Below, one piece after another: positions 18,245-48,995 of a DNA stretch of 64,000 bases. The stretch's first letter is position 1. Each line of letters begins with the position of its first letter. The notes beneath the pieces are model-generated. The model ran no database searches. It was not told the origin of the DNA and saw only the letters and a list, made by a program, of their open reading frames with translations. This stretch comes from Takifugu bimaculatus (Eukaryota; Chordata; Actinopteri; Tetraodontiformes; Tetraodontidae), in the NCBI GenBank assembly GCA_004026145.2, contig CP034992.1, forward strand, positions 14,325,221-14,389,220, read 5' to 3'. The position numbers and the translations under genes are program-made.

Positions 18245-18510
18245 GGCAGGTGGTCTCTCTCCAGTTGCCTTCTCCCTATCTGTCTCTCCATCTCTGTCTT
18301 TCCCCATCTTCCTTTCTTTCTCTCTTTCTCCACATATCTATATCTTTTTGTCTGTTTGTCTGCTTCCCTCCCCAGCACTGTCACTCTCTCTCTCTCCATC
18401 TCCACTGTATCGTCCTCTCTCCCTTCCTCTCTCCCTGTCTCTCTGTTTCTATTTCTCTCTTGCTCTCGTCCCGTCTCTCTGGGTCTCTGTTTCTCTCTGC
18501 CCTGGCCAGT
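18245..18510. repeat. Pyrimidine-rich CTCT low-complexity tract
   Basis: The plus strand is dominated by TCTCTC and CCTTTC blocks. The long open frames on both strands of this tract arise from composition alone, and I treat none as a gene. Confidence 0.8.
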
Positions 18511-18750
18511 CATGGTTAGCATTAGCCAGCCTTGACACGTCATGTTAGCAACACTATCCTGTAGCCTGTGTGGCTTATGCACAATCATGTTTTTTAAGTG
18601 ATTTGTAAAACTGGTTGGGTTCTTCTACTGCGCTGTATCTCATGAGCACTCGGTGCTCAACAATGTTAGACTGCTGCTGTGGTTGATTGCTCCTGTCTGT
18701 GGAAGCGGAACCACCAGTATTACAGCATCACCTCCACATATGTTATTTCA

Positions 18751-19312
18751 TTCAGATTCAGATTCCTTTATTTGTCCAACAGGGGGAAATTTACAGTGCA
18801 AAATTTGAGATAAAAATAGAAAATATACAAAAAAGGATGTATATATACAGTAATCCAAGATAAATGGATAGCCAGCCCTTGTATACCTGTACATAGTACA
18901 GAGGGTGTATACAATATATATATCAGAATATATAATATTCAGTGTGTGCTATCGGGCATTGTTTGTTGTGCAGCCTGACTTCAGCCGTCAGGAAAGATCT
19001 GCGATACCTCTCCTTCACACAGCGAGGGTGGAGCAGCTGCTCACTGAAGGAGCTGCCCAGTGCTGTCAGGGTGTCCTGTAGGGGGTGGGACTTGTTGTTC
19101 AACATGGATGACAGCTTACCCATCATCCTTCCGTTTCTCACCACCTCCACCGAGTCCAGGGGACATCCCAGGACAGAGCTGGCCCTCCTTACCAGTCTGT
19201 CCATCCTCTTCCTGTCCCTGTCCGTGATGCTGCTGGGCCAGCAGACTATCCCATAAAAGATGGCTGATCCCACCACAGATTCCATATAAAGGAAGAGACC
19301 CACAATCTGCAC
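18751..19312 (-). mobile_element. Rex1-like LINE, 3' fragment
   Basis: The minus strand encodes the C-terminal end of a Rex1/Babar-type RT protein: AIFYGIVCW, DRLVRRASSVLG, a NKSHPLQDTL segment and RCVKERYRRSF. The last motif matches RCSKERYRKSF in the near-complete copy at 35.4 kb. The element's 3' end on the plus strand is a TTCAGATTCAGATTC tail followed by CTTTATTTGTCC. It is 5'-truncated to about 560 bp. Confidence 0.8.
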
Positions 19313-20004
19313 ATGAAAGTAATAACATTAATAATACTACTGAGCATAATAATGATGATAAAAATAAATTAGATTTATATAGTGCCGAGAAGGAGTCCTT
19401 TGTGTATCTGCACTGGATAGCTCTTCCTAAACTATGCGGCTGTAAATTGAAATTTAATTTTAAAGGCCTGAATTTCAATTGTGAGAGCTGAAGGTATACA
19501 CCTCTGGCCCCCATATACACAGACATCCAATAGTGTTTGTCCCAATGAGGCTTTGGAGAAAGATGGGCTGTCCATATGTCTCATTTAGCCAGTCCTTTCT
19601 TCAGATTGTTCATTCAAAGATCAGTTTGTAGTCTCCACACTGAAATAGCTTCATATGTCCACTTCTGCCATGTCAAACCAATAAAATCAAATAATAAATA
19701 AGTCAGGACATGTCTGTCCTCTGTCTTTTTCTGTCATATGTTGCATACACCAATGTGCAAACATCTGGGCAACTCTCAGTTCTAAGGCTGCTTCTTAGTT
19801 TCTTGCCGCATGGCTCCCATGAAGAAGCAGCATGTGGAGGCTATGATGGTGCTGCTGGCATTATGTCAAAGTACATGACTGCAGCCTCCAGACCTCCAAC
19901 CTCAAAAACAGAGTTAATCAAGAATAATGATGGTGATGTACTTGCTCTGGTCGTCTCATTATGTCTGAACACAGCGTCAGGACTCAGTCTGACTGGAAGG
20001 CATT

Positions 20005-20415
20005 AATTAAGATTAGGATTTACTTTATTCATCCCTGTAGGGAAATCGAATTGTAATAGCAGCATAGACATGAAGAGATATAACTATAGTATATAACCAC
20101 AAATAGCAGCAGGTATATTTACAAAGCATAGAAATAGAATAAAAATGAAATACAAATAAGATTATAACGTAGGCATAGCGATAACAATAATAAATTATAA
20201 ACATATTTACATAAGTATAAAATAATATAGAAATAAGATTAGAACATAAACATTAAACAATTAGTGTAACTGAATGGGCTGGGGGGCACCTAAGCTGATG
20301 CATAAACCCAATAAAGAGAGCACAGCTCTGACAGAAAAGGATGAATTATAAAGTCTGATGGCAGATGGCAGGAAAAACTGGGATCACAGGTGTGTGACGG
20401 TGCTCAAGAAGACCA
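20005..20415 (-). mobile_element. Rex1-like LINE, 3' UTR fragment
   Basis: ATTAAGATTAGGATTTACTT then TATTCATCCCTGTAGGGAAAT at the left end matches the 3' terminus of the copy at 35038 (GATTAAGATGTACTTTATTC, then ATCCCCGTGAGGAAATT). The CTGATGGCAGATGGCAGGAA phrase near 20355 matches that copy's C-terminal coding boundary. Only the 3' tail region remains, so no protein is encoded. Confidence 0.75.
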
Positions 20416-22799
20416 GGCCTAAAATTAGTTCATCTTCTTTTTGGTGATAATCTGACTACTTCAGCTTCATTTTATTTCATTTCACTCTTGTCGTGACTCA
20501 ATTATCTCTGTGCTGTAACTGAATATTGTTCTATTTTACTAATTCCTGTTGAATAACTTCGATCAGGACAGAGACACCTACAGGATTGGGCTGGTTTTAC
20601 AACAGAACTAGACCATGGGGAGTTTGAAACATGTTATTGCAGAACATTTTCAAAGATCCACACCAGCACATCTAAGAACAATCTCTGCCTATCATTAATG
20701 CTGAAATGATTGTGCCCAACCAGCCCTTTTATGCACTCACCCTAATCTGTCAGGTATATATCATGAAGGTAACATTATTTATGACAGCAGAGCAACTGTC
20801 TGCATTGAAACAGGTCTCCCAGCTGTCAGAATGTAAACAGACAAGTATGACCTGAACCTCCATTCCTGCTTTCCTGATAGGCAGCTGCTACAACATCTCA
20901 GCTAATGTAAATGTGCACTGTAGGTCTTGTTTTCTAACATTTGCTAACTGCCAACATCATTTCAGTTGTGAGTAGCAACCTGATGTGTGCAGCTTGTTGT
21001 AGAGTAGGTATAACAGGGAGTGTGGAGGGATATTTAGCAGCATGAGTGCTCAGTGGCTTCTGCTATTAATACTCCTGTTGTATGATACTGCTTTCACACT
21101 TAATTAAGCGGGTCAACCCGGCTCAACTCGGCATTTAGGCATGTTCACCTCACCAGCAGTTGCGGGTCTGCCCTTCCACTGGGTGGGGCGTGGTTGTTTA
21201 CGCGCTCCCTTTCATACGTCATCACATCAACAAGGTCATTATTCAACCTTTACCTGCGCTGGGACACTGAGAGGTGGACAATGAACAGCATGGACGTCAG
21301 GGAGTCCATGGTCAGCCTTGTTTTTTTCCTACTTTACAATTTTGTCCCTTTGGCAACATTTCCAAGTTCAGAAGAGATTGAACAAATGTTCATTTAGAGG
21401 AGGATGACACAATTTGGGGCTAATCTGGACAGACATTTGACTATGTCTAAATTATGGCTGCAGTGACAAGGCTACTAAGAGAAGGAGTAACTCCTGAAGA
21501 ATTTGTCTTTGAAAATACACACACACTTTGCTGACAAGTGTGTGCACGTGCGTGCGTGCGTGCGTGAGAAACTCCTGATCAGTGGAGGACACAGAGGACA
21601 GTGCTGGTGCACCTAGTTGAGAGCAGGAGACGCTCAGGAGGTTTAGCCAATGCTGAGTGGCCCTAGCTAGCTGCATTAGCAACAGTGCTAATAAGGCCAC
21701 TCGGAGCATCCCAGGCTGCTAATATCAGCATCAATAACTGGGATCAGCACAGAAGCTGAAATCTACTGATGAATCTCTTCTTCTCTTCTCCATCTGCTGA
21801 TCTTGTCCGTTGGCTGCCATGAATTATGAAAATCTGTATGGTATGGCAACACAAGCTGTAGATCAACAATCCCCCATGGGTGGGGGTTCCCCCAGCAGGA
21901 CGGACGTCACCTATGAGCTCCAATTAAAGGTGGAGGAGCTAAAGTCTCTTGAGACGAGACCAGTCTCTATGGATAGGATGTTCAGTGGCTAAATCACAAC
22001 AGGACAGGCAGGAACGTCATCGTCATGGGCTAATTTAGCAGGACTCCATTCGTGGCTGTTAATTTCCCGGGTCAATTTTAGTTTAAGAGATGAAATGCCA
22101 CGGCGACCCTTTCACAATGCCAGATCGACCCAGGAATACGCAGGATTTTTGTGCAGTGTGAGACTCATGGTTAATGCCCTATAAATGAAAGTAATCTGTG
22201 GGATATTTTGATGTGAGCAGAGGTTATCCTTGCCTCGTGCATGTAACAGTAGTGCTGCTCTACTGTACACTGATAGTCCTGACATCATAGCACAGACTAT
22301 AAATTCTCCCCCAGGTCTCTCTGCTCTCTGGGCTCACTTATGGTTGACCCAATTTTCAGAGGCGGAAGTAGAATTCAATAACTCAAAAATTCAAAATACT
22401 ACATGATTTTAAGACTTAAAAGACTTTAAGCTTAATTGTTTTTCTAAACATTGAGTTACAGTTGTTGATATTCAGTTTGTCTGATGTTTTCAAGGTGTCC
22501 ACACCGAATGACCCGTGTCAGGACCCAGGATGACTGCCTCATCCTGATCTGGGGGAGGAGAGAACAGGCTGATTGGGCTGAAATCATGTAGTGGACCCCC
22601 CATTTGAGCCAGGTTATGCTCAAGCTTTTCTGCTGAAGGCCGCTTTTCCTGTCGGTGTTATGTGTTTGTGGGTCAGACTGGATTTCTCTGCAGTCTACAG
22701 AGACAGCCTGTAACAGATGGCATTTAAATAAAGTTGGACTGAATTAAAATCCTATTGTAGATTTGAAAGTGAACAAGTGCTGCGTAGAATATCCTCAGA

Positions 22800-23150
22800 T
22801 TTATTTCAAATGTATGGGAGCTGTGATGCTTCAGGAAAGGTATGTTCGTAATGAGACACTGTGCAATGGTTCCTCCCCCTGCTTTTCAAAATGGTCTCTG
22901 TTGTGGAAGTGAAAAGACTGGAGCGCAGGGGTAATCTGAGCCTGGTATTCATGCTCAGGAGGGTGGGGGCGCCTGATGAAAGCCGCCTTCCTCCTATGGA
23001 ATTCACCTTCCTGCCTGACTGTCTGAATGATTGGAAGGAAATGGTCCCCATTAGCGGGGAAGTTACATTTACTGATCAACATAAGCTCAGAAGTAGACCT
23101 ATGATCTTGAGTATTTTTTACCATTATTGAAACTCAAGAATTCTAAACAT
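22800..23150. other. Unclassified stretch with open frames on both strands
   Basis: Overlapping open frames of 80-97 codons occur on both strands. Neither translation resembles a family I recognise and no splice signals frame them as exons. It could be an old transposon piece or chance. Confidence 0.2.
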
Positions 23151-25293
23151 CCTAAATGTGAGGCACTAAGTATAAAATGAACTCTCATTCATTGTTAGCA
23201 AACGTTGCAAATGTTGGCTTTTCAACTGTATTAAAGGGCAATATTTCTTCAGTACTTAGCGAACTGCGTGTCAACACATTTGACGCTGTTATGTTTCGAC
23301 TTGTCGACCGAACGCCTCCTTGAGTGGTTACTGTCTAAGGCTCTTCATCTCATGGTTTATTCCACCATGGAACTAATGCAGGAGTATTGGGACCGATGCA
23401 TAGACTGCTAATCTCTGGTCATACAGCCCATTTGGAAGTGAGAGACAAGGAAAACACAACATATATTGAGGTTGGGAAAATTGAGTTAATTTTAATTGAT
23501 CCCTTGATTAAGTGATTCATTGACAAGCGTCCCAGGCCTATTCAGAAACACTAGGTTTTAGTCAGCCAGTCATCATTGCCATGTTTTCCCTACTGGGGTT
23601 GGGAAGTGTCCAGAATAGTCTCCGGGCATTACCTCTGCTAACCCTGACCTGACCGGTTGTGGTTTCCACACATGGGTTTCATGTGTTTTCAGGGGACAGT
23701 AGTCAGACTCATCTTTACTGGATCCATGCTGGGTTGAACTGGGTATTTATCAAACGTTAATATATGAAATCTGAGAGATTTTTAGCATTTTTGACCTCAG
23801 GTTGACCTTGTCTCAGAAAGATGGACCAGGTCATGGTGTTAGCAGACTTCAGAGAACCTGTCTCTGTCCCTGCAGCTCTGCTTCTGCCTTTTGCTCGGTC
23901 TTTCAGCAAAACATGGTCACATGATTAGTGGGGGTTTCATGGATGATGATTGGCTGGTATTCTTAGCTACCTGTCAGCATGAGGGCAGAGAGCACCTCCT
24001 GCTGGTGCTTCCTGATGGGTGCAGAGCTGTGAAGATGTTTTTCTGATCTCCAAACAATGGAAAGGAGTATCATTACAGTAATTATCTTTAAAAACAATGA
24101 GTTTCTGATTCTGTGTTTTGTCATGTGTTGGACTAATCTTGGACTAATCTAGTCCATGAAAATCCATACCAAAATTAGTTGCCAATGATTTTAGTTGGTG
24201 ATGTCATCACCTGTGTTTTTTCACATTGTGGAGCTCCTTTCACCCGGGAGTTGTTGGGATTGCACAATAGTCACTGAGATAGTGACGAGAACATGGAATA
24301 GCTGCAAAAGGTGACATGTGGATCATAATGACACATGGTGATCAAGTGACATCTTCGTGTCCATTTCAGTCTTAACATGGCACCAAAAAAGATGCACAAT
24401 TTAATTGAATTGATCGACACGTGGTTCTGTTGAGGGAGGGGGGGACAAAATCTGAACTGAGTCAGAAATGTGGCTAGTTGATGGTTGCTGATGCCAGTGT
24501 GGATTTAGCTGGCTTCACCACAGTTAAACTGTCCTTCCTCTTTATGATTTAACTTGGTTTGGACACACAATACAGATTCAGGGCTTTTCTAGTGGGGTAC
24601 ATAGTAGAAGCTAAGGTCTAGTGGGCCCGGGTTCCACCTTGCTGAGCAGGGACTATTATGTTGATGTTGGTCTGGTTGTGCTCTGATAGACTGATGTCAA
24701 TGTTTTGTGGGAAAGCACCTTAACTGTGGATGAGGGTGCTAAAGATGGGGTTAGAGAAGACATTGACCATCCTGCAGGCCCAGGAAATCCTCTTCCATGA
24801 GCCATGGAGGCAGGCCCTCCCCACTTCCATCAACACCCCGAGCTCTTCATGGCTATTTCAGTAGATGTTTAATCATGACACGCTGGAGTCTTTAAAGGCG
24901 TTTCTACTGAAGGAACTTTAGGGTAATTTTCCAGGGTTAGGGCTATTGCTGTGCGTCTCCACTGCAGGAGCCATCCCCCAAATGGCCATTTAGAGGAATT
25001 TTTAGGGTGCCTGACTCATTCTTTCACTCGCAAGCACAACAAATTCAGGAAGATTATCAGCTATCAAACATCAGTCAGTAGTTGTATTGAGTACAGTCAT
25101 ACCAGTGGGTCCGATTTCCCCGTTTACATGGACACAGAGGCTAGGCTGATTAAAAGTGTCTCCACTCTGAAACCTTTTCAAAAAGTGTGGGTTTTAGGGG
25201 CTGAAAACTCAGTTTTGGATTTAGCAGACAGCTGTATTGAGACAGAAGTGTCAGTTTTCACTTAGAAACACTGTATTCTCTCCTCAGATCCCC

Positions 25294-25356
25294 ATGACCA
25301 TCAGCCGTGGGGTACGGCTCGGTGGTCCCCCACCGGTGGGTGGTCTGCTGCTCTAG
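25294..25356 (+). promoter_or_regulatory. Upstream ORF in the SETD5 5' leader
   Basis: The exon that carries the SETD5 start begins after TCCTCAG at 25288. Six bases in, an ATG opens a 20-codon frame (starting MTISRGVRLGG, ending VGGLLL) that stops at 25354-25356, 122 bases before the SETD5 ATG at 25479. A CGGTGG-TCCC-CCACCG hairpin lies within it near 25319-25334. An ATG this close to an exon start, with a defined stop and a stable hairpin, suggests translational control; that is inference. Confidence 0.5.
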
Positions 25357-25478
25357 TTGGAACCCTGTGATTTCCATTGCTACCCGTCTCCTTCCCTATC
25401 CTGTTCCATCCTGTCCCTCCCCTCCCCCTCTTTCCCCCTCCTTCCCCCTCTCCCCCCCACACGTCTCTGCTGGACGTC

Positions 25479-43353
<17,875 letters not shown>

Positions 43354-43468
43354 AGGTGTCAAACTCAAATACCCAGTGGGCCAAAATTCAAAACTAGGAC
43401 AAAGTCACGGGCCAACATTGATATTTATTGAAAAAAATCTTCCTCCAGCTATAACAGGGAACCTTTTG

Positions 43469-43521
<53 letters not shown>

Positions 43522-43526
43522 CTATA

Positions 43527-43581
<55 letters not shown>

Positions 43582-43685
43582 TGTATATATGTGTGTGTGT
43601 ATATATATATATATGGTATGGCTTCGCAGGCCAAATATTATTACATTGTTGGCCAAATTTGGCCCATGGCCAGAGTTTGACACCT
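43354..43685. mobile_element. hAT-type MITE with 13-bp terminal repeats and an internal TA/CA microsatellite
   Basis: AGGTGTCAAACTC (43354-43366) and GAGTTTGACACCT (43673-43685) are perfect inverted repeats; a GTGTCAAACTC end followed by a GGGCC/GGCC-rich subterminal is typical of a large hAT family. Subterminal GGGCCAAAATT and AAATTTGGCCC also pair. The centre (43470-43615) is replaced by TA and CA repeats. No clear 8-bp duplication is visible. Confidence 0.8.
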
Positions 43686-43689
43686 ATGT

Positions 43690-44003
43690 TCTAAAGGGAG
43701 TCGTGGTCTACTGTATCAAAGGCTGTTTTGAGGTCTGTACCAGCAGTAAAGAGTTGTTGAATCTTCTAGATCTCTAACCTCAATGATGAGCCTGAGCATA
43801 GAGATGTGATCGGTAATTGACCTTGTGGGCATAAAGCCTGATAATCCTTTCTGCTTCCAAGATGATGCCTCATGTGCAGTCTGGGGGGCTGCTCAGCATT
43901 ATCAATTACACATTGGTCAGGATGTGGGTGAGCCACTGGACCGTGCAGTCACCACCTTCTTCAGCATTGCTGTGATGGCACAGATTCCTGGCACCAGTTT
44001 CTT
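43690..44003 (-). mobile_element. LINE reverse-transcriptase fragment
   Basis: On the minus strand, in shifting frames, appear a GF-P-RSITDHISMLRLIIE segment (fingers region, about 43850-43770) and DLKTAFDTVDHDS at 43732-43694 (RT motif A with its catalytic aspartate). It is short, frameshifted and dead. Clade uncertain (RTE- or L1-like). Confidence 0.6.
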
Positions 44004-44100
44004 CAGCCTCCCTTGATCTACTCAGAAGAGTAATAACCAGCATTATTCTAGTGTTGTCTCATTAATTTCCAATTCCAAAACCAGAGCAGTGAAAGGAGAC

Positions 44101-44335
44101 CAGCCTCCCTTGACCTCGTTGGCGACAGTCTTTCATTATCCATCTGTCCATCACCAGGTTCGGTCGGTTTATATGAGACTGGTCCTGCTTTAAGGTTTCT
44201 TCCTGTTAAAGGGGAGTTTATCCTGCCAATATTGCTTGTTAAGAGGTCATGGTCTAGGATTCTGTAAAGCAAAGAGATACAGTTTTGATTTTAACAATGC
44301 TGTATAAATAAAGATGAATTGAATTGAATTGGAGT
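44101..44335 (+). mobile_element. L2-like LINE 3' end
   Basis: GGTTTCTTCCTGTTAAAGG then GGAGTTT at 44197-44221 is the reverse complement of the L2 3' UTR phrase at 3085 (AAACTCCCCTTTAACAGGAAG). The stretch ends GTATAAATAAAGATGAATTG with an AATTGAATTG tail, a typical L2/Maui 3' terminus. Its orientation is opposite to the two larger L2 copies. Confidence 0.75.
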
Positions 44336-45466
44336 TAAATTGAGCAGGTTTATCGCAACCTTGAAAATCCTCTGACAGCTTCTACTTCAGCAGGAGACAT
44401 TTGCACTCAGGTGAAGGTTTGACCTTTTCTGGTGGGAATTACCCTCACAGGCAAAAAGGTGGGGGAGAGTATAGCCCATCATTCACCCATGAGAAGCATC
44501 CAGCTGCAGGTTGCTGTTTTTAATGGAGAGCCACCTTCAGAAGCTTCAGGGGGATGAAGTAGCTGTGTGACAGGGTCTTCCTCTTTTTGTACAGTTGCAA
44601 AATTTGGGTTTGAGAGGAAACGAAAATACACAAATGTAGACAGATTATGTGAAGAAACAAAGTGAGAAAATGCTGTTAAACTATGGCAATAACTTCGTCC
44701 AAAACTGACGTCATCGAATCAATCGATCGTCACAGGAATGAGCAAATCCTTTCGATTAATTTATTTTCGATCCCCTTTCTGGTCAGCAGATGGCAATGTT
44801 ACTTCAAAGACGCTGGTAGACGGGAGCAAGAGCGGGACACTGTTGACAATGAGCGCCCACGTCGCTCGGGGCGTGGTCAATAATCACGTGTTTAGCCCAG
44901 CTTCCGGTTTACCGTCCGTTGTTCCGTTTCGCTGTCCGATCACAACAACTGCTTTCACTGTTTCAACATGTGGATCCCGCTGCCACTGAAGGTCTTCTCT
45001 GAATGTTGACTCTTACCCGGTTCTTCATCATGGCGCGGTCCGCAGAGAACAGATGACGATCTGACAGGGCGGAAATCAGTGAAGGCTGTCCTGGATTCTG
45101 GAGGTGTCCTGGGTCCAACTAGCAGGAGGTCGGTGGTGTTAAACGGACCTGTGGTCCCACCGTACACGTGGGTACGAACTTTTAACCTGACTGGAAATCA
45201 GCTAGAGCTGAACCGCCGCCTTTGCTTGCGCTACTGCCGCTGTTTTTTGCGTAGCGACCACAAGCTTCTACCGAACTGTAGAGCGGCCCACCGCTGCCCT
45301 GAATCACATAAGCCTCCCCGGCTCTGGCCCCCTCAAGCGGGCAGTCAGGAAAAAAATGGGTGGAAAGGGATGGCCTGGTCGGCCCTCCCGTCACACAGGA
45401 CAGGGCTCTGCGGTTTTTGAAGGAGGTCGAGTTCGACTGGAGGCCACTACCGCGGGACGAGGCGCT
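44336..45466 (+). promoter_or_regulatory. Spacer and candidate MTMR14 promoter
   Basis: A perfect cAMP-response element TGACGTCA lies at 44706-44713 and CACGTG E-boxes at 44885 and near 45165. The last 500 bp before the start codon are CpG-rich (GCGGCCC, CCGCGGG). Open frames across 45079-45420 show no family resemblance and probably reflect GC content. The transcription start is not determinable here. Confidence 0.45.
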
Positions 45467-48400
45467 ATGATGGCCGCGTCCCCCTCCGTGGCTAACGGCT
45501 TCACCGCTACTAGTGCGTGGGCCAGGAGGAGCGAAGAGATCCCGGACTTGATATATTTGTTCTCTAAGACGCAGTACAGAGCAAAAGAGGTGACTTCGCA
45601 GGTAAGAAGAGCATCAGCAAGAGAAAATAATTAAAACCACGATGCACTAGTGTTGCGTGAGCTTAGACATCCAAATGAACACTTGTGTTGACAAATTTGG
45701 ACATGTCGACCATCTACGTTGTTAGGTTTCCTCGACCCAGTTTGTGACACCAGGTTCCCCCTAACTTCAGTAGGTTTTGAGGAGATTTGCAATGAGTTTG
45801 GCCACCTTCATCCAGCCTCAGGACAGACAGAATGCCAACAGAAGCCTGACAAAACTGTGTTTCCTGCAGGTGGAGGTCATCGAGAAGCGCTGTCTGGATT
45901 TATTTAGCAGAGATTATACATTCAGCATCATCCACAATGCTAACGGAGAAGTGTGTGGACATTACCCTCGGCAGATCGTCTTTCTGGAGTACCAGGCCAC
46001 GGATGTGGACAGAGACAGGTACGGTTTCATCACTGGCCAGGTCCAAGGTCCAGTCCCAAGGTCCAGCCCAGTTAGCCATTGGCCTGTTGTTTGTTTTTAC
46101 CACCCTGGGTTCATTACTGCACCCAGACAAAGGTAGACCTCCAACCCTGCTGCTCCTGTCTGGGCTGCTGTGTCATCTATTTATCACTAGCATTGCTAAA
46201 TTGATCCAACACAACAGCTGACTGGCTTTTCCCCTCCTTTTTCTGTTTTGTGTTTTTTAATGAATCCGAGGTACTAGGTTAGGGTTTAGGGTGAGGATAG
46301 GGTTAGATCCTTCTGTTGGCAGGCTGATGATATTTATGAAGTCTGCAGCTGATCACGTGGTCCCATCTGTGCCATCAGTGTTGGCCAGCAGGTGGTGCTT
46401 CTTCTTCATGTTTTCCATCAGTACCGTTGTCTCCTGGCATCTTTCATCTAGGATTTTCTGTCACTGCAGTCTCACGGTGGCTGATTGATGTTGTTCAGAA
46501 CAAACTGTTGACACATAGAAGATGAGGGTTAGTCAAACATTTCTGGTTGGTCTCTGTGTTTCTGTTGGTATTGTGTCCATCTGGTAGTCTGATTTCAGCT
46601 CTTGTTTGTGGTGTTGAGTTCATCTGATTGAATCTGTGTGCAGGTTCAAGAGCCCAGTCCAGGTCAGTAAACTGCAGGACCTGGTGAACCGGAGCAAACT
46701 GGCCCGCTGCAGAGGGAGGTTTGTCTGTCCTGTCATCCTCTACAACGGCAAGGTACCCTTTAAGAACATCCTGTTTCCCAGAACCAAAGGTTTCATACCA
46801 GCAGAACTAGTTCTAGTATGCTGTGGTACACCCAGATCTGGTTTGTGCTTTCATTGTGATTCTGGTGTGTATGTTCTTGTAATTTCTACATAATGTGTAC
46901 CCAAATACCGTAACTGCTGCACTATAGCGTGCACCCAACTCTAGGCCGCACCACCAAATTTCATAAAATTTAAGAAAAAATAAACATTAAAGCCGCAACT
47001 CACTATAAACCGCAGGTGGCGACTTTGAACATCTTTATGGTACAAAAAAGATTATTTTAAATGTTTTATTTACTAAACACAGCAGTAATACCAACTTTTG
47101 ATTAAAAGCTGCATTGGCAGCATTTCTTCGTGTGTTATCCATGACGAGGGCGTATGCATGAAGAGCAAAAAGACTCTTCAAATCACAATTAAACTAGCGC
47201 CTCAGCGCATTACTGTAGATCTTCAACCTGTCTGTCTTGCTTGTGCTCTGCTCGAGCACCCTCTGGTGGTCGCCTGGTCGTAAATATCCAGTCAAATTTA
47301 GAAAACTCTATTATCCGATTCGAGGCGATTAAGAAAGTTATAAAAATCCATAAATAAGGCGCAGGGGTCAAAATGTGGGAAGAAAATAGCGGCTTATAGT
47401 TTGGAATTTATGGTCTTTCTGATCTCGTGTGGCTCCTTCATTCTGACTCAAGTCCAGCAGTCTGGAAGACCAGTGTTAGGCTTCCTCATTTGTTTTGAGA
47501 ACAGTTTGGGGAACACACATACACACAAAATACACACACACCCCTCTGTGGGGGTCCATCAATGATGTCTCAACCACATTCTGCTGTTTTCCAGCATATC
47601 TGCCGTTCGTCCACTCTTGCAGGATGGGGTGAGCTGTATGGGCGTACGGGCTACAACTACATCTTCTCAGGTGGCCTCTACACTCACAGACACTCGCACA
47701 TGCTCACACACACATGCTCACATACACTCACACACATGCTCACTCACGCACACACTCACACCCTCTCTGGTTAAATCTCACATAAGAAGTTGGTTCTTGT
47801 TTTTTAAGTTCCTGTCTGTACTGACAGGACGTAGACTTCATGTGAAACATCAGTCACATTCAAAGGAATATGGAAACACTCAAATTTCATGTGTTCTCAG
47901 TTACCCAGAAATGTTTCTGTCGCTTTGGAATAACATTAGCTGTGACCAGAACATTGAATATCAGTTATTAATGCAAACAGAAGGTAGAGAAGGTTCCCCT
48001 CATATTTGATAAGGAGGGGCTCCCCACAATAATGGCACTTCTGCCCTGTTGTTCTGCTCAGGAGGCAGCGATGACACCTGGACAGAGTCGGAGGACGTCC
48101 CTCAAGAGGACAGTGCTGCCAGGTAATCTGAGTACTTGAGGAACGTTTGTTATGGTAAATGTTCAGATGGGTCAGAGATCACTCCTCTGTTTTGTGCTGG
48201 TCATCCACCCCCCCTTCCCCATCCTCTGTAGGAACGGGGACTCACAGCTCTTCGATAAGGTCAGAGGTCATGACATCAAGCTGCTTCGATACCTTTCTGT
48301 TCGCTACATCTGTGACCTGATGGTTGAGAACAAGAAGGTTAAGTTTGGTCTGAAGTAAGAACTGTGGCTGTCTGACCCTGAACCACTTTCCCCATCAGTT

Positions 48401-48944
48401 AAGGCACAATGTGATTGGTTTTGTGTGTGTGTGTTTTTGCAGCGTGACGTCCTCTGAGAAAGTAGATAAAGCTAATCGTTATGCAGACTTCACACTGCTC
48501 TCCGTACCTTACCCAGGTAACACCTCATCTCGCCCTAACCCTGGAGCTGATCCAGGTCCTCTCAGCCTGGTTCTGGTTCTGAACTCACGTTTTTGTGTTT
48601 GGGAGTGAAGCACAAGAGGGAGGGACCATAACACATTTGATCATGGTATGTGTGTTCTTTCAGGATGTGAGTTTTTCAAAGAGTACAAAGACCGAGACTA
48701 CACAGCAGAAGGTCTGGTCTTTAACTGGAACCAGGTAGACCCAGATCTGGACAGTCACTGGCAACTCTTGTGTGTGCCTCATCTCATCTGTGTCCTCTTG
48801 TAGGATTATGTCGACGCCCCTTTGACGATCCCTGTGTGTTTTACACAGAACCTCCACATAGACTGGACCCGCTACCAGGTTACCTCACACACAACCTGTT
48901 GGCACAGTTGATTCCAGAAAGTCATTTTTATAACTTTATTTTTA

Positions 48945-48995
<51 letters not shown>

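Larger units (their letters stand above)
15580..25287 (+). other. Presumed SETD5 intron 1, mostly unique sequence with LINE fragments
   Basis: Between the candidate 5' exon and the coding start there is no host coding exon I can support. Recognisable content is a pyrimidine-rich tract (18245-18510), two Rex1-like 3' fragments (18751-19312 and 20005-20415) and a dispersed repeat at 21563-21625. A GC-rich segment near 21100-22170 has eroded ends (CACACTTAATTAAGCGGGTC on one side, GACCCAGG...CAGTGTGAG on the other) and could be a decayed DNA transposon. I could not classify 22800-23150. Confidence 0.5.

Noticed and set aside
18007..18588. A 193-codon frame rich in Arg and Glu, and a Cys/Leu/Ser-rich frame on the other strand
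   Set aside because: Composition-driven open frames in a pyrimidine-rich intronic tract, without splice context or family resemblance.
45079..45420. 113-codon open frame before MTMR14
   Set aside because: No family resemblance; lies in a CpG-rich promoter where stops are rare by composition.
48804..48878. A possible tiny intron in MTMR14 exon 9 (GTGTGTTTTACACAG at 48834-48848)
   Set aside because: It has GT and AG ends but is only 15 bases and reading through gives DAPLTIPVCFTQNLHIDW, which aligns without gaps to the family.
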